From: Margaritispora aquatica
Taxonomy: Eukaryota; Ascomycota; Leotiomycetes; Helotiales; Discinellaceae
Direction of reading: 5' to 3'
Assembly: GCA_007644065.1 (NCBI GenBank)
Contig: VJWN01000022.1
Span: forward strand, 62,001-126,000
Length of the DNA: 64,000 bases
This document shows, one piece after another, positions 11,879-22,897 of the stretch; within the stretch, counting starts at the first letter, position 1; the number at the start of each line of letters is the position of its first letter. The position numbers were made by a program, and so were the translations under genes. Below the pieces are notes generated by a model. That model was not told the DNA's origin. It saw nothing but the letters and a program-made list of their open reading frames with translations, and searched no databases.

Positions 11879-13108
11879 CAAATAATTTTACAACTGAAGC
11901 TTCAAGCACGATTTCAAAACGATGTTGGAGTGAGAAAGTGCTCTTAGGTTTCCATACAATATTTTAGAGCATTTGCTTCGACGCACAACAGCAGCGTTCC
12001 TTTGACAGCTTTCTATCCATCACTTTCAAAGCCTTTCTGCGCTGACTGAGTGCCGACTCATTTCTCGCTGCCCACGAGACTTGGAGGGTCGAACGCGGAT
12101 CAAACTTTTCTCATCCTAGATCTTGTGAGCAAGGGCAATGCTCTCGTGGCTGTAGCAGTGACATTGACCCCTTTCAGCCCCGCACAACTTGAAGTGTGTA
12201 GACCCTAAAAGCACAAGTCAGAGAGCTCAATCTTTTCATCATTATAACTGCAAGCTTCGGAATGAGCTAATGCGTACTGAACAACACAGTGTATACGACA
12301 ATAAACAAGCCCCATGAGGACCAAGAAGATTACCTGGAAGCGGAAATATCAGCATTGGCATCTAAAAATTGACTATACTATTTGTAGCTTACATCCTTCC
12401 AATAGCTTGTTATCACTTCCAATTCCAATCAATGTACCTGGGCAACAGTTGTAGAGCATGTCTCGAAGCAAAGGACATGTAATTGCGCTGACGAGCGAAC
12501 ACAACAATACAAGGGCGAGAAGAAAGACTTGCTGCCGCATATTAAGAACCGATTGAGTATTAGTTATCGTTTGGTAGCTACCGTGAAAGGAATTTGGGTA
12601 TAGTTGAGAGTTTACTCTTTAGGCGAGGAGTAGAAGATAGATGCAACACCTTGACTGCTGAAATTTGAGACGCATATTTGTCAATGGCGGTGCAAATCAT
12701 ATATAAATTTCTCTGAGCAACAGTTACAGTGCTCTCGTGTCGGTATCATCTCCCTAGTAGCACAAAAGACCTAGCATGTTGCTCCGGATTCAATTTGAAA
12801 CATCGGTCACGTTACAAATCACGTGGGTTACTTCTTCTTATAAAATCTATTGCCTTAACAGGAATGACCCCGTCAAAAGTAAGCGAGAGATCAAAATACC
12901 CCTGATACTGTCTCCGGTTAGTTCTCTGTAGATTTAATATTACCAAAAGATCTCTTATTGCCCAGGTTTATTAAGTCTCCGTCGGTTAACACTTGGCTCA
13001 ATTAAGTATAGTCTGCTTCGAAGGAATGGACCTTTAAAGTCAAAGGACAATAACCAAAAGTTGTGTTATTCTCTCTCTCTCTCCTCGTACAGAATCACCA
13101 AACACAAC
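11879..13108. other. Intergenic, no gene seen
   Basis: No frame with coding character. A CACGTG hexamer lies at 12820-12825 with a TATAAAA-like stretch shortly after, which could belong to the promoter of the monooxygenase gene. Confidence 0.55.
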
Positions 13109-14323
13109 ATGGAAGCAAAACCAATCCTCATCTCGGGAGCCGGTCTCTCCTCTCTGCTTCTCGGACAATCCCTGCTCCGAGCATCCATTCCGTTCCTCAT
13201 TTTCGAGAGGGATAGCTCCATGTCTACCCGTGCACAAGGCTACAGATTAAGACTTTCGTCAGAAGGTCTAAACGCTATCGAATCTGTCCTTGGCCCCGAA
13301 AAATTTGCTAAATTCTGGGAGAAGTGTGGAAAGACTGGCGGTGGAGGTTTCACTCAGATCAATGCTACGACAGGTGAAGTCATTACCGAGGAGTCTGCTG
13401 AGCAGAAATTTGCTGCAGCGGCGCAAAAGAAGACTGGGCTTAAGAAAACAATCTCCTCTCGCGATGGAAAGGTCATTGGTATTGCACGAGGCGAGATGCG
13501 GAAGCAGTTCATATCCGGATGCGAGCCGTTCATCAAGTGGTCGCACAATGTCACCAGCTATGAGCTCACAGCTACTGGTGTCCACGCAATTTTCGCGGAT
13601 GGTTCCAAATCAGTCGAGGGACAGATGCTGATCGGTGGCGAAGGTATCTATTCCAAGGTAGCAAGACAAGTCTCGGGAGGAAGACTGAAGGTCTATGATA
13701 CTGGTGCGAGAGGAGTTCATGGACAGGCACCCACTACTGCATTTAAAGGACTTGGTGAGGGTGTCTGGAGACTCACCGATGAGGAGAATCCAAAGGGTAA
13801 AGCCTTTGTCATGACCAATGTCCGGCCAGGCGAGATGGACGACCCAAACGAGCAATTTGGATGGACTATGCTCGCCGAGCCTGGTGTCATCCAGGCACCT
13901 GACAACAATCTTGCAGCTACTGGAGCTCCAGCCGCAAACATTGCAAAAGAGCTGACTACGAATTGGCATCCACGTCTCAAGCCTTTGTTTGAGCAAATGA
14001 TCGATTCAGAAGCTGCTTTCTGGAAAATCACATGCTCTACTCCTGGTGGTGTGCCAGAGTGGCCAAATGAGCCTCGTGTAACAGTGATTGGTGATGCAGC
14101 TCATTCGATGACTCCAGCTGGAGGGATTGGTGCCAACACTGCTGTTAGAGATTCGGCACTTCTTGGAAGGCTTATTGCAGAGGCTGGTGGGTTCAAGGAG
14201 GGCGTGACTGCTGCTTATGAGAAAGAGATGAGAGTATATGGGAGCGAGGCTGTTGCTACGAGTTATGGACTGGCACAGGGTGGTTTCGGAATTCACATTG
14301 ACGAGAACTCCAAGACTGTGTAA
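13109..14323 (+). CDS. FAD-dependent monooxygenase
   Basis: Single exon, 404 aa. The ATG at 13109 follows a CT-rich leader and CACAAC, a good fungal start context; an in-frame upstream ATG at 13061 would add a short implausible tail. The N-terminus has the Rossmann dinucleotide fold (ISGAGLSSLLLGQSLL, then FLIFERD). Near residue 330 is the second FAD motif GDAAHSMTPAGGIGANTA. This is the PHBH-type group A flavoprotein hydroxylase layout, using NAD(P)H and O2 on a small aromatic or polyketide-like substrate. No neighbouring polyketide or terpene synthase lies in the window, so there is no evidence that it belongs to a biosynthetic cluster. No transmembrane segment. Confidence 0.88.
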   Translation: MEAKPILISGAGLSSLLLGQSLLRASIPFLIFERDSSMSTRAQGYRLRLSSEGLNAIESVLGPEKFAKFWEKCGKTGGGGFTQINATTGEVITEESAEQKFAAAAQKKTGLKKTISSRDGKVIGIARGEMRKQFISGCEPFIKWSHNVTSYELTATGVHAIFADGSKSVEGQMLIGGEGIYSKVARQVSGGRLKVYDTGARGVHGQAPTTAFKGLGEGVWRLTDEENPKGKAFVMTNVRPGEMDDPNEQFGWTMLAEPGVIQAPDNNLAATGAPAANIAKELTTNWHPRLKPLFEQMIDSEAAFWKITCSTPGGVPEWPNEPRVTVIGDAAHSMTPAGGIGANTAVRDSALLGRLIAEAGGFKEGVTAAYEKEMRVYGSEAVATSYGLAQGGFGIHIDENSKTV

Positions 14324-15981
14324 TTGGATAATTAACCAAGCTGTGTCTGCTTTGGCTGAAGATAAAACATGCAATCCACTAAATTTGCTTCTTTTACTCA
14401 AGTCTACATGAGAGAGTGGCCATCAGTCGGAGATCTTCGAGTTCCAGATCAGTGATCAAGTAGTTTCTTATCGGAGAATAAAGTTTATGTAAGAGCTTGG
14501 CTCACTGGGGGAAGAGGGTTATTCCCTTAATTATCATTTCTTCCTTTTGCTGGCATCATGAGTATCGAGATATTTACAAAGTCTGTTAGTGCTTATACAA
14601 AATTAACTAACAAAATGTCACTGATGATTCGAGTGACTTAAAGTAATGGAAAATGCACTTTGGTTTCCTAATTGCAGTCATGGTAAGGGTTGCGTTTTGA
14701 GAATCGCGCCCTGCCAGTTGGGCTCCTTTTGGTCTTGGATTCTGTGAAGAGACTTTCGCATGGCGGCTGACTGAAGAAATTCCTCAATAAATCCCTGACG
14801 CCTTAGATTAAGCTGGAGTGTTCTGCATTCGTAGAAGAGACGGAGCTCACATGGGTCGGATCAGCGACAGTGCGATGGGGTGGTTTTGAAGAAAAAGAAA
14901 ATTCGTCACAGAGCGCTATATCGTGATTGCAGTATACCAGGTATTTCAAATCTTCGGTTTGTATCTGGCTATTGGTATTTTCGGTGGGACGACTGGCTGC
15001 GCCGAAGTGGTTATCATTTTATTTAGTTGTTGATAGGACTTTCTCAATGGTGTAGTACGTAGTTTGTCAATGAGGGTTGGAGAGCTTGTTGCAGACCATC
15101 AGTGGCTTGTTGATTTTTGTGTATAGGTTTGTTCACGTACGCGGTTGGTAGAAAGGTATTTAGTTACAGGAAGCGTGATTCCATTCACTCATAGCACAGG
15201 AATCAATGCCATATTAATGGCATTTACATGTGACACATCCCACCAATTCACTTCCTGACCTATATATATTCAAATAACGCATTTTCTATCATCCAGCAGG
15301 CATCAAGAACGAGTTCTCTTGTCAGGTCAAACTAATGTAGGTGGAGAGAGGCAAAATCGAATGGTCACCAAAAAGAAAAAAAGGATTCCGCTGATTCACC
15401 AGCCGCGACTTCAAAAACCCCACAGCGAAGGGGTTTTCTATAGGCCTTAATGGGCGTTGAGTTTTGCAGTTTTTTAACATTCTTTTTAGTTTCATATTGT
15501 TTTTCGATGGGAGTCAATCTCAGATTTGTTATTGTGGGGCAAATGGTCCTAAGCGAGGATGAAGTTGGATTCGCGCCTTGAAGCTAGCTAACGCGTTGTA
15601 ATTGGTGCTAGTCTCGTTGGCAAGCCTGGCATTGTGAAAGTATTTTTTGTCGTATGAAAATCGAGAAGGTGAAGATAGTTTTATGAAACTAATCGCATTG
15701 TGTAGATATCTGAAATGTTATATATAAGCTTGCAATTTAATTGCGCTTCCGCAAGCTTATGACCAGGGTAAATTACTGACTGTCTAGCAGAAAAGTGGTT
15801 TGATTGTTAGTAATCCGATCTCGAAATAGATACCTCGCCTGTGGTCTGAAGTGTTGATCGTCCTGGCATTCTGGACTCGAGAGAAGCCACTGCCAGGTCT
15901 CCTAATTCAGGGCGATGAGACCCGCTTGAAATCTAGAGTAATGGAGTGCGTCTTCCATCTTCTTTATCCTCCTGTCCTCGT
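14324..15981. other. Intergenic, no gene seen
   Basis: About 1.6 kb between the monooxygenase stop and the next supported frame. No coding frame, RNA gene or repeat that I can support. Confidence 0.55.
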
Positions 15982-16752
15982 TCAACTCCAAATTCCAAGG
16001 CTTCCATCTTCTTTCCTGTGGGGCACAAACATTCTCACCCGTGAGGGCCCATGTTGAATTCTCAAACTGAAGTAGCTTTTGTGTTGACATAGACCAATCC
16101 AATTCTTACTCGAGATGCTCTTCATCATCATCAAGATTGATGGCACCGCTATTATTATCATACAATTTTTGACAGTATATTCTGTGCCTCTCGTCATGAT
16201 GACGAACTTGTCTTTAGCTTCTGACCTCTTTCCGCCAAAAGCAAGCTCTTTAAAACCCCTATGCTTCATCTCCTTTCTCAGGCTCCACATAAGGGCGGTA
16301 AACTCCAGGCCCAGAACTTTTCTCTTCCACTCAAGCTCTGTGGGAACTTCTGGTCCGACCTTGCTGATATGATTTTCAAATTTCCAAAGCAGTTTTTGAC
16401 GCTGCATGTTGAGTCGAAGATGGCTGCAGTCATAATGTAGGTGATATGGAGGATCCCATAGGCAATGCTCTGAGATTGTGGTGAGAACTGGCGTGGTGAG
16501 CTTCTTGTCGCATAGCTCAATGTCCTTGGTTTTGTATTTAGTGAACGTCGCTGTTGCATTTGAAGATTGTACACCATTATGGCCTTGATTTCGTCCTGTC
16601 CCACGTGCGAGAGAACTTCGGGATTTGGGAGTCCAATTGGCGGTTAAGTTTTGCGTCGATTTCGAGGGGAAGGGTGGCTTTTCTATTTGACTTGTGACTG
16701 CAATTTGTCGTGATATGGGCGTGCTTTGAAATTGAAAAAGACGTTCGAGCAA
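15982..16752 (-). CDS. Hypothetical protein, uncertain gene model
   Basis: One open frame of 256 codons. The middle looks protein-like: EHCLWDPPYHLHYDCSHL, ELEWKRKVLGLEFTALMW and LRKEMKHRGFKELAFGGKRS. The first 70 residues are Ser/Thr/Pro-rich and likely disordered. I recognise no family. The 3' part may be misread: after KFVIMTR composition changes to a Met/Ile-rich run, and a different frame (15902-16102) also looks coding-like, so a 3' intron or a frameshift is possible. It has no signal peptide. Its 3' end points away from the GH76-like gene. Confidence 0.4.
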   Translation of the reverse strand: MLERLFQFQSTPISRQIAVTSQIEKPPFPSKSTQNLTANWTPKSRSSLARGTGRNQGHNGVQSSNATATFTKYKTKDIELCDKKLTTPVLTTISEHCLWDPPYHLHYDCSHLRLNMQRQKLLWKFENHISKVGPEVPTELEWKRKVLGLEFTALMWSLRKEMKHRGFKELAFGGKRSEAKDKFVIMTRGTEYTVKNCMIIIAVPSILMMMKSISSKNWIGLCQHKSYFSLRIQHGPSRVRMFVPHRKEDGSLGIWS

Positions 16753-17328
16753 GGAATAAAACTAAAAAGAGGATGTGAGCTAAGGTTAAGAAAACAGATG
16801 TGTTTTGTTTGGGTGTAGACGAAATATAGCGTACACGATGTTGGTAAGCGGTATTTCTCGCGTTGACAAGATAGATGGAGTAGACAAATACCCAGATTCC
16901 TCTAGCCCTTTATCTGTTGTATGAATGGAAGCAAAACAGAATTTGAACTTTGGCAATGAAATGTATGCAACTGGTGCTTGCATTAACACTGGTTGGTGCA
17001 CTTCAGCTACTTTTTATGGCATGTTTGTGTTTTATTAGGCTTATTATGTAGCTATTCCTCTTAGCTTTCTTGAGCATGTCATTGTCACGCTCACTTCGTA
17101 CTTGCACTTGGGTTAGATACTAACCAGTGTGCGAAACCACAAGAACTAGCAAGCTTTGAGACCAATATTTTATAGAAGATACTCATCATTACTTTCAAAC
17201 CAAGTCGGTCGAATGTTTTACCTTCAAATCCCTTTCACACGATAAGGATCGGACGCGAAAATATTCATGGATTTGGCGAAGAAGAAAGTCTTTAACTACT
17301 GGTTTCTGCCACTGTACCTTGGTATCCG
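16753..17328. other. Intergenic, no gene seen
   Basis: Between the hypothetical frame and the 3' end of the GH76-like gene. A 71-codon minus-strand frame at 16786-17001 lacks any recognisable motif. Confidence 0.5.
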
Positions 17329-18549
17329 CTACTCTCTCTGCATTGCTTCATTCGCTAGTAGGATCCTTGACCAAGAAGCACAGCCGATTAGCGTCTTACA
17401 GAGCTGACCAGCTTCATCTCTCTCTGCCTCGTTCTTCTTGAGCTCCATTCGTGTCCCAAATTTTCCATTAAACTTATTCACCCTGCACTCGTCGATTGTA
17501 TGCGGTACACTACCTCGAAAGAACAGACCATCATCTGAATCATACATCCACTCTCGACCCCATGAAGCAATATGATGGATCTCCTGCCGCAATCTTTCAG
17601 TGTCGGCATGTTTCAAGAGAACACGATAGCCATCGACAAGATGATGCAGAAAGAATGAACTATCAGAGTACATTCTCTTCGCTGGATCGGATACGCTGTG
17701 GTCGAAGAGTGAGGAGTTTCGATTCAAGGCCGAATGTGCAAGACTGATAGCTGTATTTAGGTGTTCGTGCTTTCTGGTCCGTTCATACAGTAGTGCGAAG
17801 CCATGGATTACAAAACCAATGTTGTATGTCCACTTCATTGGGTGAACCGTTGCTTTTCCATTGTCCTCCATTGTCAAACCATCACAAATTAAGCCATCTG
17901 ACGAATCTCTTAGCATCAAAATGACCCAATTTAAGCTTCTTTCAGCAAACACGATGAGCTTGTGATCGTGCTCGATAGCATCCAATCTGAGAGCAGCAAC
18001 AGCTGAGGGGCCAGTTGAGCATGCATTCCGTGCATTCGAATTATTGATATGCCATGGAATCCCGCCGTCTTTGGTAGCAGCAGGCATGAGTAGCCCTTCT
18101 AGAATCTCTCTGGCTTGTTTCAACCACTTCTTCTCCCCCGTCGCTTCATAGACACTTATCAGAGCCTGTGCAGCATGTGCGTTGTCGTCAAAATAAATAT
18201 CCTCATTACCTGGAAACATTTTCCAAGCACAGAAAGCATGTCGAGAAGGATTCCAGTATGCTTGCAGACACATGATAGCTGTGTGTAGCTGCTGTTGAGG
18301 CAGAGTTTCTGCAAAGCAATGCACGGCAATGATAACTGGCCAAACGACATAGCCAAAATGATCTTGGGGGCCAAGAGTGCTTTCAGATTTGGACCGGGCT
18401 TGAAATTGGCCATTTTGAGGTGAATAGAAGTAAGAAAACGTATGAAAAGCAAGCTGATGTGAGAGAGAATTAGGATGTGATGGATTTAACGAATGCTGCA
18501 CTAGTGAACCATCAAGCCTATCTTGGATTTTGCCAATAAACTTCTTCAT
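17329..18549 (-). CDS. GH76-like (alpha/alpha)6 glycosidase, no signal peptide
   Basis: Single exon, 406 aa. The core looks like a six-hairpin glycosidase of the GH76 (endo-alpha-1,6-mannanase) type: a DD pair in YFDDNAHAAQAL, then VYEATGEKKWLKQAREILEGLL, GGIPWHINNSNARNACSTG and TYNIGFVIHGFALLYE. In GH76 enzymes the catalytic acids are adjacent aspartates, which fits the DD pair (family knowledge). The N-terminus MKKFIGKIQDRLDGSL has no hydrophobic core, so the product should stay in the cell, unlike secreted or GPI-anchored Dfg5/Dcw1-type members. An N-acylglucosamine-epimerase-like barrel is an alternative. The hydrolase class is well supported; linkage specificity is not. Confidence 0.75.
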   Translation of the reverse strand: MKKFIGKIQDRLDGSLVQHSLNPSHPNSLSHQLAFHTFSYFYSPQNGQFQARSKSESTLGPQDHFGYVVWPVIIAVHCFAETLPQQQLHTAIMCLQAYWNPSRHAFCAWKMFPGNEDIYFDDNAHAAQALISVYEATGEKKWLKQAREILEGLLMPAATKDGGIPWHINNSNARNACSTGPSAVAALRLDAIEHDHKLIVFAERSLNWVILMLRDSSDGLICDGLTMEDNGKATVHPMKWTYNIGFVIHGFALLYERTRKHEHLNTAISLAHSALNRNSSLFDHSVSDPAKRMYSDSSFFLHHLVDGYRVLLKHADTERLRQEIHHIASWGREWMYDSDDGLFFRGSVPHTIDECRVNKFNGKFGTRMELKKNEAERDEAGQLCKTLIGCASWSRILLANEAMQRE

Positions 18550-19159
18550 AATGCCTTAATTCCTTAGAATGTGATCTCAGATGTTGAAGTTAGGGGTACA
18601 CCATAGCAAGGGAAAGTTTGGTAGTAAGATGCTGAGAAGTTTGGGAAGGTCGTTTGGATATGACGTCTCCTGCTTGCACTCACAGTTTCATGTTCCATAA
18701 TTGTTAGTCAGCCATGACGATCTTGCTGGCAAATAGAAGTCAGGTATAGAAGCTACTTGGCAGGTGTGGTTTGTATACTATTAACATAAATGAGCAAGGA
18801 AATGTAGAATCAGAATCAAAAAGAAAGCTTTTAATATAGTTGGATTATATTATGACGCCAAAAATTAGCTTTTATTCGACAGTGGATCTGCTCAATTATG
18901 AGTAATGCTCCTCGTAATGAGTGTGGCCGGACTGGTGGCCAGACTGCTGAAAGTTGCTTCTCAGTTTGACAACAAAGATCTGGACAATCAAGGCAGTTTA
19001 ATGTGTCCGAGTGCTGGATACTTTGGCACCGACACTGGCCGCGCTGGCCATGGACTTGACCAGCCTAAGTCGGCAAGAAGAGGTCTTTCTAACTTACGAT
19101 AGCTTCCATCAAGAGCGATTCCCTAGATATGATAGAATTTCTAGGGGCGACATGGACTC
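18550..19159. other. Intergenic, no gene seen
   Basis: Upstream of the GH76-like gene and downstream of DPH1. Short plus-strand frames here overlap each other and carry no motif. Confidence 0.5.
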
Positions 19160-20550
19160 TCAGCCCTTAACAGCAACCATTTTCGAATCCTTCGTCCTGC
19201 CAAGACCTTCCCTGCCGTAATAATCCATAGGATATACTCCGCCGTTAGATTTCTCCCAATCTTCCTTGGCACCTAAAACAATCAAGGCTTCATATGGTGT
19301 CAGTAGGGGCCTGGGAAATGCATATCCCCAATCTATGCTAAGTCTCGGGCATGCAACTTGCACCCAGCACTCTACATCATCCATCATTGCAAGCTTTCCA
19401 GGGAAAATCTCACTCAGAAGTAGATTGATATATGGTATCCCAAGACCCTCAAGCTTCTGCTCAATCAGTGTCATTGTATGAGGATTTCCTTGACGTCCCA
19501 GTGATCCAAGGATCAACCCCCACTTCTTCGCAGTTTTGGCAGATGCAATGGCTTCTCGTCGCAAAGTGTGCATTTCTTTGTGATCATAGCTCTCTCTGGT
19601 AAGCTTCCTGGAGTATGGATCATATCGGTAGGCAGGTATCGATGGATTGTGTATCATGGCGCTTTCCAAGTGAAAGCGACCATCTCCTAGGTAAAGAATC
19701 ATGTCGACACCTTCCGTAGTATCTAGCCGTGGTGATGTGCATCCTAGGATCTCTCCTTTACTCAAGGGTGATATTTGGGGTATCAATATGTTATATCCAG
19801 CTTTTTCGAGAGGCATCCGAACACCGTGTAGGGTAGCATTGAACTGTATCGTGCCAACCATTGCGATCGTCTTTCCAGATGGGATATTCTTCTCTAAGGT
19901 CGCGAGAAGATGCGTGGTATCAATGCTTATATCCACGAAAACGTATAGAGTCTTGATCTGTGTAACGTCCACAGGGATCAAACACGAATGCGCATAATGC
20001 ACCAGCAAATCGCAGCCAAGTGCCCTCGCAGTATAGTCGTCGATACAGCAAGCTCCATATGTAACATCTCCCATAATCAACGTCTCGATACCAGGACAAA
20101 ACTGAGTCAAAATGTCCGAGATTGTGGTCGCAAACAGTAGCAGTCCCTCTGGCATCTGCAAAGCGACCTTCGTGGAACCATTCGTACGTATGCGATGTAT
20201 CGTCTTGTGTATTTCGAAAGAGTAGTTGGGAGGGAGTAGAGCGATCGCAGCGTTGATATCAGGGTCATTGAGAATCTCGGGAGGTACCTGATTCAAGGTT
20301 CGAGGTATCCGTCGAGGTTTCGAAACTATTGCTCGTTAGAGAATGTTTGTCTAGACAGGATTCGTAGCATCTTGCCTTGAATTGCCCCGCTATCCTCCAA
20401 TAAATCGGTCGAGCCATTTTTTAATGCAGCTTCAGCGGCTTGTCTTCGTCCAACAAACCTCTTTTTGGGCTGCCGCTGAGCCTCTTCTTCTAATTTTTCT
20501 TCGACATCTACCGCAACCCCAAGATCAACCTGTGCACGATCTTCCTCCAT
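19160..20550 (-). CDS. DPH1: Diphthamide synthase subunit Dph1
   Basis: Two exons, 20550-20376 and 20325-19160, give about 446 aa, the usual Dph1 length. The 50-nt intron has a GC donor (GCAAGA) and an AG acceptor. It joins SGAIQ to [19 protein letters not shown], which is the expected family sequence. No GT donor gives a workable intron here. With Dph2 this radical enzyme transfers the 3-amino-3-carboxypropyl group of S-adenosylmethionine to the target histidine of elongation factor 2, the first step of diphthamide synthesis. Visible landmarks are [30 protein letters not shown] with the first cluster cysteines, [10 protein letters not shown] with the second, and [11 protein letters not shown] with the third. 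The N-terminus is charged and low complexity. Cytosolic. Confidence 0.95.
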
Positions 20551-21285
20551 ATTGAATATTTGTGGTTGTTGTAATTTGCGGATAAGAAAGTTGGATTTGC
20601 CCCTCTACGATAAACACACCCTGGTGTGTCCCTAATTTTACAAATTCAACGACAGACTTACGGTAGCACTCTTCACTTCATCACTTCAAAGAATAAGACC
20701 ATCAATTTCCGAAATAGTTGTTTTTGCATCTTTAAAAGCGATAATAAACTTTAAAATAACATATAAGCCAAATTATCAAGATGTAACACGGAACAAAATC
20801 GACTTCTTTGGAGGCACGTTTGGGATAATTTGAATGCGACGCCTTCACGAACATGCTAGACCATGTTACTTACTTGTCTAGTTGGCAATCTATGGGATCT
20901 CGGGTGAAATTTTGAGCGAGTGGCTGATATAATGCAGTGCTCAAGCTATGAAGCTGGGATTTAGACTCCCAAGAAGTGAGGTGTCTATCTAAGTGACCAA
21001 CATGATGAATGTCGACTGTAGCTACTGAAAAATAAGCCGGCATAGCAGTCTTTGTAAAGGGCTTTGTATATTTCAAAATCTCAGGCGGTTTTCAACCAGC
21101 TTCCCTTATCACCTTTGTGGCGACTTCAATCCAAATCATGTCCCTCGCTTCCGCGACATCAAATTCAACCAATTCATTTTTTCGTTGCACACATGCTCTC
21201 CTGTTCTTACTTGATAATCAGTAAATCTACTTTCATCTCGCCGTGGTAACTTAATCGTATCGATCTGTCTTATTGATCTATTGCA
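20551..21285. other. Intergenic, likely divergent promoter
   Basis: Separates DPH1 (minus) from the plus-strand gene at 21286. It probably holds both promoters. No RNA gene or repeat seen. Confidence 0.5.
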
Positions 21286-21976
21286 ATGGCAAACAGTCGG
21301 GGAAAGCCGTCCAAGAGCAAGAACAAAAAGAAGAACAACACGGCCACGAACAACGAGCCAATCTCCTCTACTGAAAACAGCGTCGCGCAGACAGAATCGA
21401 ATGATTCGGAGTATAGCGAACCATTTGATCCAGCTAAGGGAGCAGAAGATGTCAGATTCGTAAACATCGAGCCTCACCTCGATGCAGGTACTGCGTGCAC
21501 GTGCGAGGTGAAAAGCATCTTTGTCACAATCACGCGTTTGTTAGATATGGTTGGAACCGCAGACACTGCTGCTGTATTAAATGGCCCGAGAATTGCAGCT
21601 ACGGATGTACCCCCTCTCCAGGTACTTTATGCTGGCTTGCTGGACCAAAATCCGGAACTCCTATGTAGCAAACAAGCATATTTTGATCCCCAGCGACTAG
21701 TTATTCAAAAGCTTGAGCGGTGGAAAGAGCAGCCAGAACAAGGCCAGTTCAATGTATATGAAATCGCCGAAATCAACAAATTCCTCCATCGATTTCCTCG
21801 CAACATCGTCGTTGACTATCGAAAAGCTGCCAGAGGGGCCACAAGGAGCCGTTTCTGCGCATCATATCAAGAATTAAGTGAGTGCATATGTTGTATGCCT
21901 ACCTTAAGCAAAGTAAGGTGACTTAGGCAGATGTCTCGGTGACCCTCAGATACCTTGCCTTGACTATAGTGTCTAG
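21286..21976 (+). CDS. Hypothetical protein with lysine-rich N-terminus
   Basis: Two exons, 21286-21877 and 21927-21976, give 213 aa. The 49-nt intron starts GTGAGT and ends CTTAG; it converts QEL into QELSRCLGDPQIP and a short tail ending DYSV. Read without splicing, the frame would end at 21921. The first 30 residues are basic (KPSKSKNKKKN) and could act as a nuclear signal. The rest looks folded and helical: VNIEPHLDAG, VKSIFVTITRLLDMVG, then VQVLYAGLL-like LQVLYAGLLDQNPELL and KLERWKEQPEQGQFNVYEIAEINKFL is split by no stop. I do not recognise the family. Confidence 0.65.
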
Positions 21977-22409
21977 CTGTAATAATTTTCGTGTGAGTGT
22001 CTTAGAAATCTGTTTCATCGCATTTGTAGATCTTAGTTCAGTCAAAATTCTTTGGTGAGATACACATGCAACTCTGCACTCTAGTATTACGTTTGATTGA
22101 GGTCATGCGATTGCCTGCCTATAATTAACCATATATTAACCTGCTGTGATCAGAGGTATTTCCAAGAAGCATCTGAAAAACCACGTCACGAGAGTGAAAG
22201 AGGAACACAGATTCCAAGATTAGCAAAAGTTTTCCCGCTTAGCCATTACCTCCAAAAGGGGAGCACCTCGGCTTCCATCGGCGAGCCCCACTCGCCACCA
22301 CCTTCACACTCTCCAAAACTCATACTCTTCCAATCGACAAAGAACACAAAAAAATGGCAAAAAGTGAGGTTTCTAAGCTACTGCTTAGAGGTTATGAACT
22401 CAAGAGGTA
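21977..22409. other. Intergenic, possible tRNA 3' flank
   Basis: Contains an A7 run at 22348-22354, which is a T7 run on the tRNA strand about 56 nt past the mature 3' end. It may be a backup Pol III stop, though it is rather distant. Confidence 0.4.
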
Positions 22410-22490
22410 CTCTCTGACGGGGAGTCGAACCCCGATCTCCCGCGACTTGTACTTGACAAGCGGAAATCATGACCGTTAGACCATCAAAGA
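22410..22490 (-). tRNA. tRNA-Asp (GTC) with a 9-nt intron
   Basis: The minus strand folds as a tRNA. The 7-bp acceptor stem pairs TCTTTGA with TCAGAGA (one G-T). The D arm is GGTCTAACGGTCATGAT, close to fungal tRNA-Asp. The anticodon stem pairs TCCGC with GCGGG around a loop containing GTC. The T arm is CGGGG-TTCGACT-CCCCG, and the discriminator base is G. Between the two anticodon stem halves lie 16 nt instead of 7. The extra 9 nt (AGTACAAGT) sit one base 3' of the anticodon, the canonical place for a nuclear tRNA intron. The mature length would be 72 nt. Confidence 0.88.
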
Positions 22491-22897
22491 TGCTTTGTAT
22501 TTGTTGGAGCATGTTACGAATTTAGAGTATATGTTGACTAGAATCTGTAAAATTGTGAAATTTTCTAACCTCCTAACCAACAAAATTGATTAACGACGCC
22601 GGTTTTTTCGAATTCTATAATGGCTTGAGAAGTGAAAAATTAGTGCTTCGTTTGTAATGATTTTAACACTGGTGGCGAAAGTTGAGCTGGTGTTTTATAT
22701 CCCTTTTTTATTTATTTATTTAAATGTATTTAACCACAAGTGAAACAAATGATCTGATGATTTTGAAATGAATGGGATTGACATTGAGTTTGAATTCAAA
22801 ATATTCCATTTTAGAAAGCTACATAAGATCCTCAATCGTCTTTTCGTTGCATCGTGATTCTCATCACACCAAACTCCTAAACGCCAGAGTTCTTTCC

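Noticed and set aside
13109..18549. Secondary-metabolite cluster around the FAD monooxygenase
   Set aside because: No backbone synthase, tailoring set or pathway regulator lies nearby; the neighbours are a hypothetical frame and a GH76-like protein.
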